NCBI GenBank assembly: GCA_903934285.1
Contig: CAIZNN010000080.1
Location: 1 to 42,101, forward strand
DNA from: Akkermansiaceae bacterium
Lineage (GTDB): Bacteria > Verrucomicrobiota > Verrucomicrobiia > Verrucomicrobiales > Akkermansiaceae
Length of the DNA: 42,101 nucleotides
Direction: 5' to 3'
Both the position numbers and the translations under genes were made by a program. Positions within the stretch are counted from its first letter, which is position 1; every line of letters starts with the position of its first letter. This document shows positions 9,268-17,196 of the stretch, in pieces. Under the pieces are notes generated by a model, which saw only the letters and a list, made by a program, of their open reading frames with translations, had not been told where the DNA came from and searched no databases.

Positions 9268-9864
9268 TTAGGTGTCGTCCAAGATCAAGGGGGCGAGGGT
9301 AGCGAGCCACCCGGCCAGATCCGTGGCGGCGGGGGTGGCCGGCAGGGAGTCGAGAGGATCGAGTTGCCAGCGGAAAATCAATTTGTAGCCGTCCCAGGTG
9401 CCGGTGGCGCCGCAATCCTGCATCCACTGCGCTGCGGGGCGGTTGTCCTGCAGCGTGTAGGCCACCAGGTGTTTCACACCCGCGCGGAGGGCCGTCAGCC
9501 ACATCACCGCCAACAACAGGGTGCCGATGCCGCGGCGCTGGTCGGCGTCGAGGACCATTGCGGAAATTTCCGCTTCGGCGGGGGTGGCGGGGTTGCGCCA
9601 CCAACTGGCGCCGCCCACCCCGGGGAATTCGCGGGCCGGATCGAGCACCACCCAGGTCACATGGGATTGGGGGTTTTGCTCGATCAAGCGGTCTAACATC
9701 GCGGTGCCGAGCAAGTCGCCGATGGGCGTCCAAAACCGCTGGTACCTCGCCTCGGGGGAGAGTCGCCGGTACGCTTCGGCCACGGCCGGTCGATCCTCCT
9801 CGAGCAAGGGCCGCACGATCACCGGGGTGCCGTCGCGCAGCACAAGTTCAAAACGATCTTTCAT
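9268..9864 (-). CDS. GNAT-family N-acetyltransferase
   Basis: A 198-residue acetyl-CoA-dependent acetyltransferase. It opens MKDRFELVLRDGTPVIVRPL, a beginning common in GNAT domains like the one at the end of PatZ-type protein acetyltransferases. Motif A is DQRRGIGTLLL (the acetyl-CoA pyrophosphate loop), preceded by AEISAMVLD. The later D-N-R-P-A-A-Q-W-M helix and D-C-G-A are typical of the C-terminal half. The start at 9864 was chosen over one 15 codons upstream because the family begins here. It lies 60 bases downstream of a small membrane protein on the same strand, perhaps co-transcribed. The substrate is unknown. Confidence 0.82.
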   Translation of the reverse strand: MKDRFELVLRDGTPVIVRPLLEEDRPAVAEAYRRLSPEARYQRFWTPIGDLLGTAMLDRLIEQNPQSHVTWVVLDPAREFPGVGGASWWRNPATPAEAEISAMVLDADQRRGIGTLLLAVMWLTALRAGVKHLVAYTLQDNRPAAQWMQDCGATGTWDGYKLIFRWQLDPLDSLPATPAATDLAGWLATLAPLILDDT

Positions 9865-9924
9865 GGCGGCCACACCCGCAGCGTATTGCACACTGGGCGC
9901 GGATGCCACTGTGAAGTAGCGGCC

Positions 9925-10248
9925 TCAGATCAAGCCCTGTTCGCGGAGTTCGTCAGCCACTCCGTCGTGGTCGGGCAGGCCGTTGCCGCCGTCGCGGATG
10001 AGCTGGATTTTGCGGCGCACCCCGTAGCGGCTGCGCGGGCCGGTGACCAAGCCGGCCACGCCATCGACGACAAAGGGCAGGATAGCCAGGATGCCCAATG
10101 CGCCGAGGCCGAGGCCGACGCCGCGCCGGGCATTGCGATGCATCAGATCACTGAGCATGAGCCCGGCGGCGGTGCCCAGCAAGGCGGGAGCGGCCAATGC
10201 GCTGACTTCAATCCATTGGGGTGTTAGGTCCGGGTGGTCATCTTCCAT
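9925..10248 (-). CDS. Small two-helix membrane protein
   Basis: A 107-residue protein with two hydrophobic helices (about residues 15-35, LAAPALLGTAAGLML, and 43-66, VGLGLGALGILAILPFVV). These are joined by a short basic loop (HRNARRG) and followed by a basic cytoplasmic-type tail, then DGGNGLPDHDGVADELREQG. The tail suggests an interaction or regulatory segment. No family is recognised. The start at 10248 is divergent from the guanylyltransferase with 104 bases between; the acetyltransferase follows on the same strand. Confidence 0.65.
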   Translation of the reverse strand: MEDDHPDLTPQWIEVSALAAPALLGTAAGLMLSDLMHRNARRGVGLGLGALGILAILPFVVDGVAGLVTGPRSRYGVRRKIQLIRDGGNGLPDHDGVADELREQGLI

Positions 10249-10352
10249 GGGCGAGGTATAGCCACAATCCGAGTGGCCGACAACCCCGGAAAGCGAAATG
10301 GTTGAGATTGGGGCTTTTCGGCGCGGGTTTTCGACCTATAGTGCGGCCAGTC

Positions 10353-11435
10353 ATGCCCAGCCTGGACCACGCATATGCGCTCATTCTCGCCGGCGGTTCC
10401 GGCACCCGCTTCTGGCCGCTGAGCCGCAACGCGCGCCCGAAGCAGTTGCTCGACCTGTTCGGTGAGGGCACCCTGCTTGAGCAGACGATCAACCGGCTCG
10501 CGGGCCTGGTGGCGCCGGACAACATCCTCGTTCTCACCAATACCCTGCAGGAAGCGGCCGTCCGCGAAATTGCCACCATGCTGCCGGCCGCCAACATTGT
10601 GGCCGAACCGGCCAAACGCGACACCGCCCCGGCCGTGGCGCTGGGCATCGGCCTGATCGCCGCGCGCGACCCCGAGGCGGTGATGATGGTGCTGCCGTCC
10701 GATCAACTCATCCGCAACACCCCCGCCTATCAAGCCGTGATGCGCGACGCCCTGGCCACCGCGGCGCATGCCGACGGTCTGGTCACCATTGGCATCCGCC
10801 CGACGTGGGCCTGTCCGGCTTACGGCTACATTGAGCGCGGTGCCCCTGCCGAGATTCCCGGGCTTGCCTGCGCCCACGCGCCGTGGGAAGTGAAGCGGTT
10901 CCGGGAGAAACCCGACGCCGAACTCGCCGCGCAATTTCTAGCCAGCGGCAGCTTCACATGGAACGCGGGCATGTTTGTCTGGGCGCTGCCGGCGGTGATC
11001 GGCCAACTCGCCGCGCACGCGCCCGAGCTCGCCGCGTTTGTCGCGGCGCTGCGCGCGGCGACGGACCTGCCCGCCACCATCGCCGCGCAATTTCCCAAGC
11101 TCACCCCCATTTCCATCGACTACGCGTTGATGGAGAAAGCCGAGCGGGTGCTCAACATCGAGGCCAGCTTCGATTGGGATGACGTGGGCTCGTGGCTGTC
11201 CATCGCCAAATACCTCGATCTAACTGGCGTGGAGAACCGCGCCAACCAGCCATTGACTCAACTTGATTCCTGCAACAACATTGTCTTCAACGCCCGCCAT
11301 GGCACCCGCATCGCGTTGCTCGGGGTGGACGACCTGATCGTCGTCCAGACCGCCGACGCGCTACTCATCGCCAACCGCCACGAGGCCGACTCGATCAAGC
11401 AGCTCACCGAGCTGCTGCCGCCCGAGTTGTTATAA
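10353..11435 (+). CDS. manC: Mannose-1-phosphate guanylyltransferase
   Basis: A 360-residue nucleotidyltransferase that makes GDP-mannose from mannose-1-phosphate and GTP for surface polysaccharide or glycoprotein synthesis. The N-terminal signature LILAGGSGTRFWPLSR (about residues 9-24) with N-A-R-P-K-Q is characteristic of the GDP-mannose type. VLPSDQLI and FREKPDAELA follow, then FTWNAGMFVW and ASFDWDDVGSW. It lacks the second isomerase (cupin) domain of bifunctional enzymes, so it is the short form. The start at 10353 lies 11 bases after a possible -10 box (tatagt, 10337-10342); no clear -35 box is seen. ruvX begins 8 bases after its stop, so the two probably form an operon. Confidence 0.88.
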   Translation: MPSLDHAYALILAGGSGTRFWPLSRNARPKQLLDLFGEGTLLEQTINRLAGLVAPDNILVLTNTLQEAAVREIATMLPAANIVAEPAKRDTAPAVALGIGLIAARDPEAVMMVLPSDQLIRNTPAYQAVMRDALATAAHADGLVTIGIRPTWACPAYGYIERGAPAEIPGLACAHAPWEVKRFREKPDAELAAQFLASGSFTWNAGMFVWALPAVIGQLAAHAPELAAFVAALRAATDLPATIAAQFPKLTPISIDYALMEKAERVLNIEASFDWDDVGSWLSIAKYLDLTGVENRANQPLTQLDSCNNIVFNARHGTRIALLGVDDLIVVQTADALLIANRHEADSIKQLTELLPPELL

Positions 11436-11443
11436 GATGCCGG

Positions 11444-11902
11444 ATGCAAACAAAATCCTCCATTCACCCGGCGCTTGGCATCGATCATGGCGATGCGCGA
11501 ATCGGCATTGCGGCCACCGATGACTTCGGGATTCTGGCCTATCCGGTGGAGACCATTGATTGCGCGGCGCACGACCCCGTCGCGCGCATCGGCGAGCTGG
11601 CGGAGCGCCGCGGCAGCCGCACCCTGGTGTTAGGTCTGCCCTTGCGCATGGATGGCAGCGAAGGCACCGCCGCCGCCAAGGTGCGCGCCTTCGCCGCGCG
11701 CCTGGGCCAGCGCCTGCCCAACCATCCGCTCGTCCTCGTTGATGAAACCCTGACCACCTCCAGCGCCACGGCCAAACTTCTGCAAGCCGGCCGCAAGACC
11801 CGCAGCCACCGATCCGTCATCGACCAGGCCGCCGCCGTCGAGATCCTCAGCCACTGGATGGGCGAGAGTGAGCACTCGCCGCCGGACCGCGAGGATTGTT
11901 AG
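11444..11902 (+). CDS. ruvX: RuvX/YqgF-type Holliday junction resolvase-like nuclease
   Basis: A 152-residue RNase H-fold protein of the YqgF family, linked to pre-16S rRNA 5' end processing and possibly to DNA junction resolution. It shows LGIDHGDARIGIA (first catalytic Asp), LVLGLPLRMDGSEG, LVDETLTT (Glu) and IDQAAAVEIL (final Asp). Length fits the family (about 140-160). It starts 8 bases after the guanylyltransferase stop. Its frame crosses gtgttaggt at 11628-11636, one of the recurring CTAAC/GTTAG pentamers noted under findings. Confidence 0.88.
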   Translation: MQTKSSIHPALGIDHGDARIGIAATDDFGILAYPVETIDCAAHDPVARIGELAERRGSRTLVLGLPLRMDGSEGTAAAKVRAFAARLGQRLPNHPLVLVDETLTTSSATAKLLQAGRKTRSHRSVIDQAAAVEILSHWMGESEHSPPDREDC

Positions 11903-11970
11903 GTTCCCAGCGGCCGCGGCCCGAGCCGCCGTGTGGCAGGAAGCGTTCTTCCCGCGTTGCGGGATGCGGC

Positions 11971-12108
11971 CCAATACGGTTTACTTAAGACGAGACAGGG
12001 ACGAGACAGGAAGAGGCGGCGGGCAGGATGCCCGCGCCACAGGTGGCCCGGGCATCTTGCCCGGAGCCTCGACTCAAACCACCAAGGGTGCTAGGTAAAC
12101 CGTATTGG
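11971..12108. mobile_element. MITE-like non-coding element with target-site duplication
   Basis: A 138-bp element bounded by perfect 14-bp inverted ends (ccaatacggtttac at 11971-11984, its complement at 12095-12108). It is flanked directly by an 8-bp duplication gatgcggc (11963-11970 and 12109-12116). Inside are a short direct repeat (gacgagacagg, twice near 11989-12010) and two hairpins (12019-12035 and 12048-12064) resembling the dispersed hairpins at 3335-3385. There is no coding capacity. The structure is that of a miniature inverted-repeat transposable element moved by a transposase elsewhere. An 8-bp duplication occurs in several insertion sequence families, so the parent cannot be named. 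Confidence 0.8.
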
Positions 12109-12166
12109 GATGCGGCCGGGGCGGGGCGCGGATGGATTTGTTAGGTTAAATCCGCCGATGCCCGCA

Positions 12167-13450
12167 TCAGTGACAAAGCTTGTACTGGACGATATAGACG
12201 ATGAGGCCGCTGAAATAGCCGATCAGCGCCAGGCCGCTGATTCGCTTGACGTACCAGAAAAAGTGGATTTTCTCCAAGCCCATGGCGGCGACCCCGGCCG
12301 CAGAGCCGATGATCAGGATGGACCCGCCAGTACCCGCGGCGTAGGCCATCAACTCCCACAGGAAACTGTCGGTCGGGTACTGGGCCAGGCTGTACATGCC
12401 CATAGAGGCCGCCACCAGCGGCACGTTGTCGACGATGGCGCTGGCCAGGCCGATGATGGTGACGATGAGGTCGATGCGGCCAACGGTGTGATCGAGCCAA
12501 GTGGCCAAGGCGGCGAGGACCTGGGTGTGCTCCAAGGAGGCCACGGCGAGCAGGATGCCGATGAAAAACACGATCGAGCTCATGTCGATTTTCATCAGGG
12601 CATGCGCCAGGGTCAGATGGTTCTTGTCCTCGTCGTCTTTGTTGCGGTGGAGCAATTCGCCCACCAACCAGAGGACGCCGAGGCCAAACAGGATGCCCAT
12701 GAAGGGAGGCAGGTGGGTGACGGTCTTGAAGACCGGGACGCTGACCAGAATGCCGAGACCGAGGAAGAACATCAGATTGCGTTCACGGGAAGTTGACTGC
12801 AAGCGGCCGCTGTCTGCGGCTTGGGGCGGCGGGACGACCGCGCGGCCCTTGAGCATCCAACTGACGACTAACAGTGGGATAATCAGGTTGACCAGGGAGG
12901 CCAGGAAGAGCCCCTTCATAATCGCCAGGGAGGTGATTTGGCCGCCGATCCAGAGCATGGTTGTGGTCACATCGCCGATCGGCGTCCAAGCCCCGCCGGC
13001 ATTGGCCGCGATCACGATCATGCCGGCGAAGAACAGCCGGTCGTCCGCCTTGTCTAGCAGCTTCTTCATCAGCGAGATCATCACGATGGTGGTGGTCAGG
13101 TTATCGAGGATCGCGCTCAGGAAGAAGGTCACGAAGCCGACCAGCCACATCAGGGTGGCGAGTTTGGTGGTGCGGATGCGCGAGGTGATCACCTCGAAGC
13201 CATGATGGGCGTCGACCACCTCGACGATGGTCATCGCCGCCATCAGGAAAAAGACGATGCGGGCGGTGGCGGCCAGGGATTCGTTGAGCTGATGCCCCAC
13301 CAAGGCGTGGTCGGCGGTTGACAGGGAGTACACCGTCCACAGCACACCGGCCCCCAGCAAGGCCGAAGCGGATTTGTTGATGCGGATCGGATGCTCCAAG
13401 GCAATGGCGGCATAGGCGATGACGAAGATTACAACGAGAGTGGTGAGCAT
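12167..13450 (-). CDS. nhaD: NhaD-type Na+/H+ antiporter
   Basis: A 427-residue polytopic inner-membrane protein that expels Na+ (or Li+) in exchange for protons. About a dozen hydrophobic helices are visible. NhaD-like patches include FFLMAAMTIVEVVDAHHGF, FFLSAILDNLTTTIVMISL (the D-N-L-T motif), ANAGGAWTPIGDVTTTMLW and, in the second half, SAIVDNVPLVAA and GTGGSILIIGSAAGVAAMG. The two repeat-related halves each carry a D-N motif, as in the ion transporter superfamily. The start at 13450 has no better alternative. It is transcribed alone, divergent from the NfeD-FloA operon (211 bases between starts) and downstream of the MITE. Confidence 0.92.
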   Translation of the reverse strand: MLTTLVVIFVIAYAAIALEHPIRINKSASALLGAGVLWTVYSLSTADHALVGHQLNESLAATARIVFFLMAAMTIVEVVDAHHGFEVITSRIRTTKLATLMWLVGFVTFFLSAILDNLTTTIVMISLMKKLLDKADDRLFFAGMIVIAANAGGAWTPIGDVTTTMLWIGGQITSLAIMKGLFLASLVNLIIPLLVVSWMLKGRAVVPPPQAADSGRLQSTSRERNLMFFLGLGILVSVPVFKTVTHLPPFMGILFGLGVLWLVGELLHRNKDDEDKNHLTLAHALMKIDMSSIVFFIGILLAVASLEHTQVLAALATWLDHTVGRIDLIVTIIGLASAIVDNVPLVAASMGMYSLAQYPTDSFLWELMAYAAGTGGSILIIGSAAGVAAMGLEKIHFFWYVKRISGLALIGYFSGLIVYIVQYKLCH

Positions 13451-13661
13451 GGGAGGAGGCCGGGACGGATCTTATTAGAAAGGCGGGTTTGGAGGATTCA
13501 TTCACGAGCAGGCCCAAGGTGCGGGTCGCAGATGGCGGGTGGCTGGGGATGGCTGGCGGGAGTGGCGCGGCGCCGAGAATGCCCGGCAACGGCGCGATGC
13601 CAAGCAGATTGTGCGGAATGCTAGTGGCAGGCAGGACGGGCTGGCGAACGGGCTTGCCAGA

Positions 13662-15122
13662 ATGCTGGAAGTATTGCACAGTTGGTTTGTGAAGCGATGG
13701 TTGTATGGGATCGGGATGGTGACATTGCCTTGGCTGATGGCGGCGGGCGGACTTGGCGCGGAGGCTGCCGCGCCAACCCAGGGCCCGGCCAAGGTGGTGG
13801 TGATTCCGATCCGCGCGCAGATTGGCAAGCCGATGCTCTATCTGTTGCGGCGCGGCCTCAAGGAAGCCATCAGCCAGGGGGCCAGCACCGTGGTATTGGA
13901 CATGAAGACGCCGGGCGGCGAGCTGGATGTGACGTTTGAAATGTTGGAAGCGCTGGCGCGCTTTCCGGGCAAGACGGTGACCTATGTCAACAGCGAGGCG
14001 ATTTCCGCCGGCGCGCTCATTTCCGCCGGCACCGATGCGATTTATTTCTCGCCGGACGGGGTGATCGGGGCCGCGGCGCCGGTGAATGCCACCGGCGAGG
14101 ACATCGATAAGACGATGAAAGCCAAGGTCGTGAGCTATCTGAAAGTGCGCGTCCGCTCGATGGCGGAAGGCAAGGGGCACCGCGCCGAGGTGATCACCGC
14201 CATGATCGATACCGAGTATGAGTTGAAGATCGGCGATGAGCTCATCAAGCCCAAAGGTGAGTTGTTATCGCTTACCGCGCAGGAAGCGATGAAACTCTAC
14301 GATGACCCGCCCCAGCCCCTGTTGGGGGCGGGCATTGCCGAGAGCGTGACAAAGGTGTTGGACCAACTCCACGGCCCCGGCAACTACACGCTGACGCGGG
14401 TGGAGCCATCGTGGTCGGAGAACGTGGCGCAGTATCTAACTAGCATGGCGCCGTTGCTCATGGCGTTGGGGATGTTGTGCTTGTTCATCGAATTCAAGAC
14501 GCCGGGATTCGGGATTTTCGGCATCAGTGGCGGCATTCTGTTGGGCTTGGTGTTTTTCGGGCACTTTGCCGCCGGCCTCTCGGGGCACGAGCCGGCCATC
14601 TTTTTCCTGATCGGACTGGTGCTGCTGGCGGTGGAGGTCTTCTTCTTCCCGGGGACGGTGGTGATGGCCGTTGTCGGATTGGTGATGATGCTCGGCTCGC
14701 TGGTGTGGTCGATGGCGGACGTGTGGCCGAAAGAACCGTTGTCGTTTTCGAGTGATATTTTCCTGTGGCCGCTGGCCAATGTGCTGGCGGGAGTGGGGCT
14801 GGCGGTGCTGGGGTTTTTGGCGGTGCTGAAGTTTCTGCCGCAAGGCGGGCCGTGGGGCCAATTGGTGTTGGATTCCGCGGTGGGCGGCGAACCGGCGGGC
14901 GTGCATGCCCTGGCCGGGCGCGGGGCGGCGGGCATGACGATAGCCGCGCTCATCGGGCAGACCGGGGTGGCGGCCACGCCGTTGTTTCCCAGCGGGCAGG
15001 TGGAGATTGGCGGGCGGCGCTACGAGGCACGCATGGCCATGGGCTTTGCCGCGGCGGGCGCGCCGGTGAGGGTCACGGGCCGCGCGGAATTCAGTTTGAT
15101 AGTCGAACTAATCGCCTCATGA
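13662..15122 (+). CDS. NfeD1b-type membrane serine protease
   Basis: A 486-residue long-form NfeD protein. After a signal or anchor segment (about 15-30) comes a ClpP/crotonase-fold serine protease domain (about 40-250) with VVLDMKTPGGELD and NSEAISAGALISAGTDAIYF, the expected region of the catalytic Ser. Then follow several transmembrane helices (about 265-400) and a C-terminal OB-fold NfeD domain (about 425-485) with V-E-I-G-G-R-R-Y-E-A. Relatives act with SPFH/flotillin proteins in membrane quality control. The start at 13662 puts the signal segment at the N terminus. It overlaps the next gene by 4 bases (15119-15122), so the operon is translationally coupled. Confidence 0.88.
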   Translation: MLEVLHSWFVKRWLYGIGMVTLPWLMAAGGLGAEAAAPTQGPAKVVVIPIRAQIGKPMLYLLRRGLKEAISQGASTVVLDMKTPGGELDVTFEMLEALARFPGKTVTYVNSEAISAGALISAGTDAIYFSPDGVIGAAAPVNATGEDIDKTMKAKVVSYLKVRVRSMAEGKGHRAEVITAMIDTEYELKIGDELIKPKGELLSLTAQEAMKLYDDPPQPLLGAGIAESVTKVLDQLHGPGNYTLTRVEPSWSENVAQYLTSMAPLLMALGMLCLFIEFKTPGFGIFGISGGILLGLVFFGHFAAGLSGHEPAIFFLIGLVLLAVEVFFFPGTVVMAVVGLVMMLGSLVWSMADVWPKEPLSFSSDIFLWPLANVLAGVGLAVLGFLAVLKFLPQGGPWGQLVLDSAVGGEPAGVHALAGRGAAGMTIAALIGQTGVAATPLFPSGQVEIGGRRYEARMAMGFAAAGAPVRVTGRAEFSLIVELIAS

Positions 15123-15598
15123 CGCTCATCATTCTATTGTATAGCCTGGGAATATTGCTGCTGGTGGCCGAGGTGTTGGTGCCCGGCGGGGTGATTGGCA
15201 CGGTGGGTGCCATCCTCATGTTCATTGGCTGCGTGATCGCCTTTGTCGAATACGGCAGCGGCGGCGGGTTGCTGGCCCTGCTGGCTGGCATCGTGCTGGC
15301 GGTGGCGGCGTTTTTCATTGAATTCCGCGTGCTGCCGAACACCAGGCTCGGGCGGCGGGCGTTTCTAACCAAAGAGATGACCGGGGTCAGCGCGGCAATC
15401 GGCCAGGAGGCGCGGAATTTGATTGGCAAATCCGCCGAAGCGCTCACCATGTTGTCACCAAGTGGCTACGTCCGGGTAGACGGGCGGCGTTACGAGGCAT
15501 TTTGTCAATCGGGGCAGGCCCCGGTTGGATCGGCGCTGGAAGTCATCGGTGCTGATAGTTTCCGCCTGATTGTCATTCAAACACCTGTCGCGTCATGA
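15119..15598 (+). CDS. NfeD short-form protein
   Basis: A 159-residue membrane protein with two to three N-terminal helices (residues about 3-70, including [20 protein letters not shown]) and a C-terminal OB-fold domain ending [11 protein letters not shown]. This is the layout of short NfeD proteins without a protease domain. It begins inside the stop of the long NfeD gene and its own stop overlaps the floA start by 4 bases, so three genes are joined by two ATGA overlaps. It probably partners FloA in membrane domains. Confidence 0.85.
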   Translation: MTLIILLYSLGILLLVAEVLVPGGVIGTVGAILMFIGCVIAFVEYGSGGGLLALLAGIVLAVAAFFIEFRVLPNTRLGRRAFLTKEMTGVSAAIGQEARNLIGKSAEALTMLSPSGYVRVDGRRYEAFCQSGQAPVGSALEVIGADSFRLIVIQTPVAS

Positions 15599-16593
15599 AT
15601 CCATCCTACGTCATCATCATCGTCATCGCCATCCTCGGGCTGATCCTCTTTGGCATCATCATCTCGTTCTTCAATGTCTGGTTGCGGGCCTGGCTGGCCG
15701 GCGCCTATGTCGGGTTCACCGAACTGGTGGCGATGCGCTTGCGGCAGGTCCCGTATGGGGCGGTGGTCAATGCCCGCATCACGGCGAAGAAAGCCGGCAT
15801 TGAAATTCCCATCAATGACATTGAAGCCCACTATCTGGCAGGCGGCAACGTGTTGCCGACCATTCAAGCGCTGATAGCCGCGCGCAAGGCCGGCATCGAC
15901 CTGGATTGGGACCGCGCCTGCGCCATCGACCTCGCCACCAAGGGGTCCGGCAAGAGCGTGGTCGAAGCGGTGCGCACCTCGGTCGATCCCAAGGTCATTG
16001 ATTGCCCCAACCCGGCCTCCGGGCGCAGCACCATTGACGGGGTGGCCAAGGATGGCATCCAGGTGAAAGTGCGCGCCCGCGTCACGGTGCGCACCAATCT
16101 CGAGCGCTTCGTCGGCGGTGCCAAGGAGGAAACCATCATCGCCCGCGTCGGCGAGGGCATCGTCACCACCATCGGCTCGGCCGCCTCGTACAAGACCGTG
16201 CTGGAAAGCCCCGACAGCATTTCCAAGGTGGTGCTGCAACGCGGGCTGGACGTGGGCACCGCCTTTGAGATTCTGTCCATCGACATCGCCGATGTGGATG
16301 TGGGCGACAACGTCGGCGCGCAACTGCAAGTGGCCCAGGCCGAGGCTAACAAGAACATGGCGCAGGCGCAGGCGGAAATCCGCCGTGCCGCCGCGGTGGC
16401 CCTCGAACAGGAGATGATCGCGCGGGTGGCGGAGATGAAAGCCAAGGTCGTCGAGGCGGAAGCGCAGGTGCCGCTGGCCCTGGCCGAGGCGTTTCGCAGC
16501 GGCCACCTCGGCGTGATGGATTACTATCGGATGGAGAACGTCAAGGCCGACACCCAGATGCGCGGCAGCATCGCCAAATCCGAAGGCACCTGA
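15595..16593 (+). CDS. floA: Flotillin-like protein FloA
   Basis: A 332-residue SPFH-family scaffold of functional membrane microdomains. The N-terminal hydrophobic hairpin (residues about 4-37) is followed by [11 protein letters not shown] and [19 protein letters not shown]. Further on come [17 protein letters not shown] and [12 protein letters not shown]. The C-terminal part (about 240-310) is an Ala/Glu-rich coiled coil ([20 protein letters not shown]). Length and motifs match FloA/YqfA (about 330). It sits directly after two NfeD genes, the classic floA-nfeD neighbourhood. Confidence 0.95.
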   Translation: MNPSYVIIIVIAILGLILFGIIISFFNVWLRAWLAGAYVGFTELVAMRLRQVPYGAVVNARITAKKAGIEIPINDIEAHYLAGGNVLPTIQALIAARKAGIDLDWDRACAIDLATKGSGKSVVEAVRTSVDPKVIDCPNPASGRSTIDGVAKDGIQVKVRARVTVRTNLERFVGGAKEETIIARVGEGIVTTIGSAASYKTVLESPDSISKVVLQRGLDVGTAFEILSIDIADVDVGDNVGAQLQVAQAEANKNMAQAQAEIRRAAAVALEQEMIARVAEMKAKVVEAEAQVPLALAEAFRSGHLGVMDYYRMENVKADTQMRGSIAKSEGT

Positions 16594-16610
16594 GACCGGG
16601 GGGCAGTAAT

Positions 16611-17087
16611 ATGAACTGGCTTTTTGAACACATTCAACTCGTCATCGTGCTGGCGGTGGTGGGAGTGACGCTGGTGGGAAAAGTCCTGGAGGCGATCCGC
16701 GGCAGCAAGCCGGCACCTGACACGACCCTCGAGGAGATGTTAGGTCCGGAGGAGGATGCCGAACCGGTGACGGGACGGCCCACAGCGGAAGTGCCGCGGC
16801 GGGCGGCGAGCCCGCCGCCGTTGCGGCAGGTGACGCTGCCAGTGGACCTCGGGGCGATGGCCACCGAGATGGAGCGGCAGCAGGCAATGCAGGAGCGACT
16901 GCGGAAAATCCGCGCCGCCAAAGCGCCAGCGGCCACTGCCGCCGCCGCCGCGGTGGTGGAGGCGCCGATGGTGGTGAAGCGGCCGACGATTTCCAGTGGC
17001 TTGAAGGGGCAGTTGCGCAGCAGCAAGGAGCTCCGCCGCGCCGTGATCCTGCGGGAAATCCTCGGGCCGCCGGTGGGGCTGCGCTGA
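16611..17087 (+). CDS. Membrane-anchored protein at the end of the nfeD-floA operon
   Basis: A 158-residue protein 17 bases after floA. One N-terminal helix (LVIVLAVVGVTLVGKVLEAI, about 9-28) is followed by an acidic and Pro-rich linker. A charged helical segment (about 80-105, with MERQQAMQERLRKIRAAK) and an Ala/Val-rich stretch come next. It ends SSKELRRAVILREILGPPVG, an amphipathic tail that looks conserved and may be a binding motif. No domain family is recognised. Position and topology suggest an accessory partner of the FloA-NfeD membrane complex, which is inference only. Confidence 0.7.
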   Translation: MNWLFEHIQLVIVLAVVGVTLVGKVLEAIRGSKPAPDTTLEEMLGPEEDAEPVTGRPTAEVPRRAASPPPLRQVTLPVDLGAMATEMERQQAMQERLRKIRAAKAPAATAAAAAVVEAPMVVKRPTISSGLKGQLRSSKELRRAVILREILGPPVGLR

Positions 17088-17196
17088 GCCGGGAGTGAGA
17101 CAGGCGCAGAGACTTGGACCTGGATCTGGCAAATGATTCGCGCGCCTGTGACCCGCCACTTGGCACGTGCGGTGCCCCGGAGGCAGGGAGCGATGG

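Noticed and set aside
10302-10342. Full sigma-70 promoter before the guanylyltransferase gene
   Set aside because: A -10-like tatagt is present, but ttgaga at 10302 is 29 bases away and no hexamer at 16-18 bases resembles a -35 box.
13101-14180. 359-codon minus-strand frame across nhaD and nfeD
   Set aside because: It overlaps two strongly supported genes, and is His/Arg/Pro-rich with no recognisable domain.
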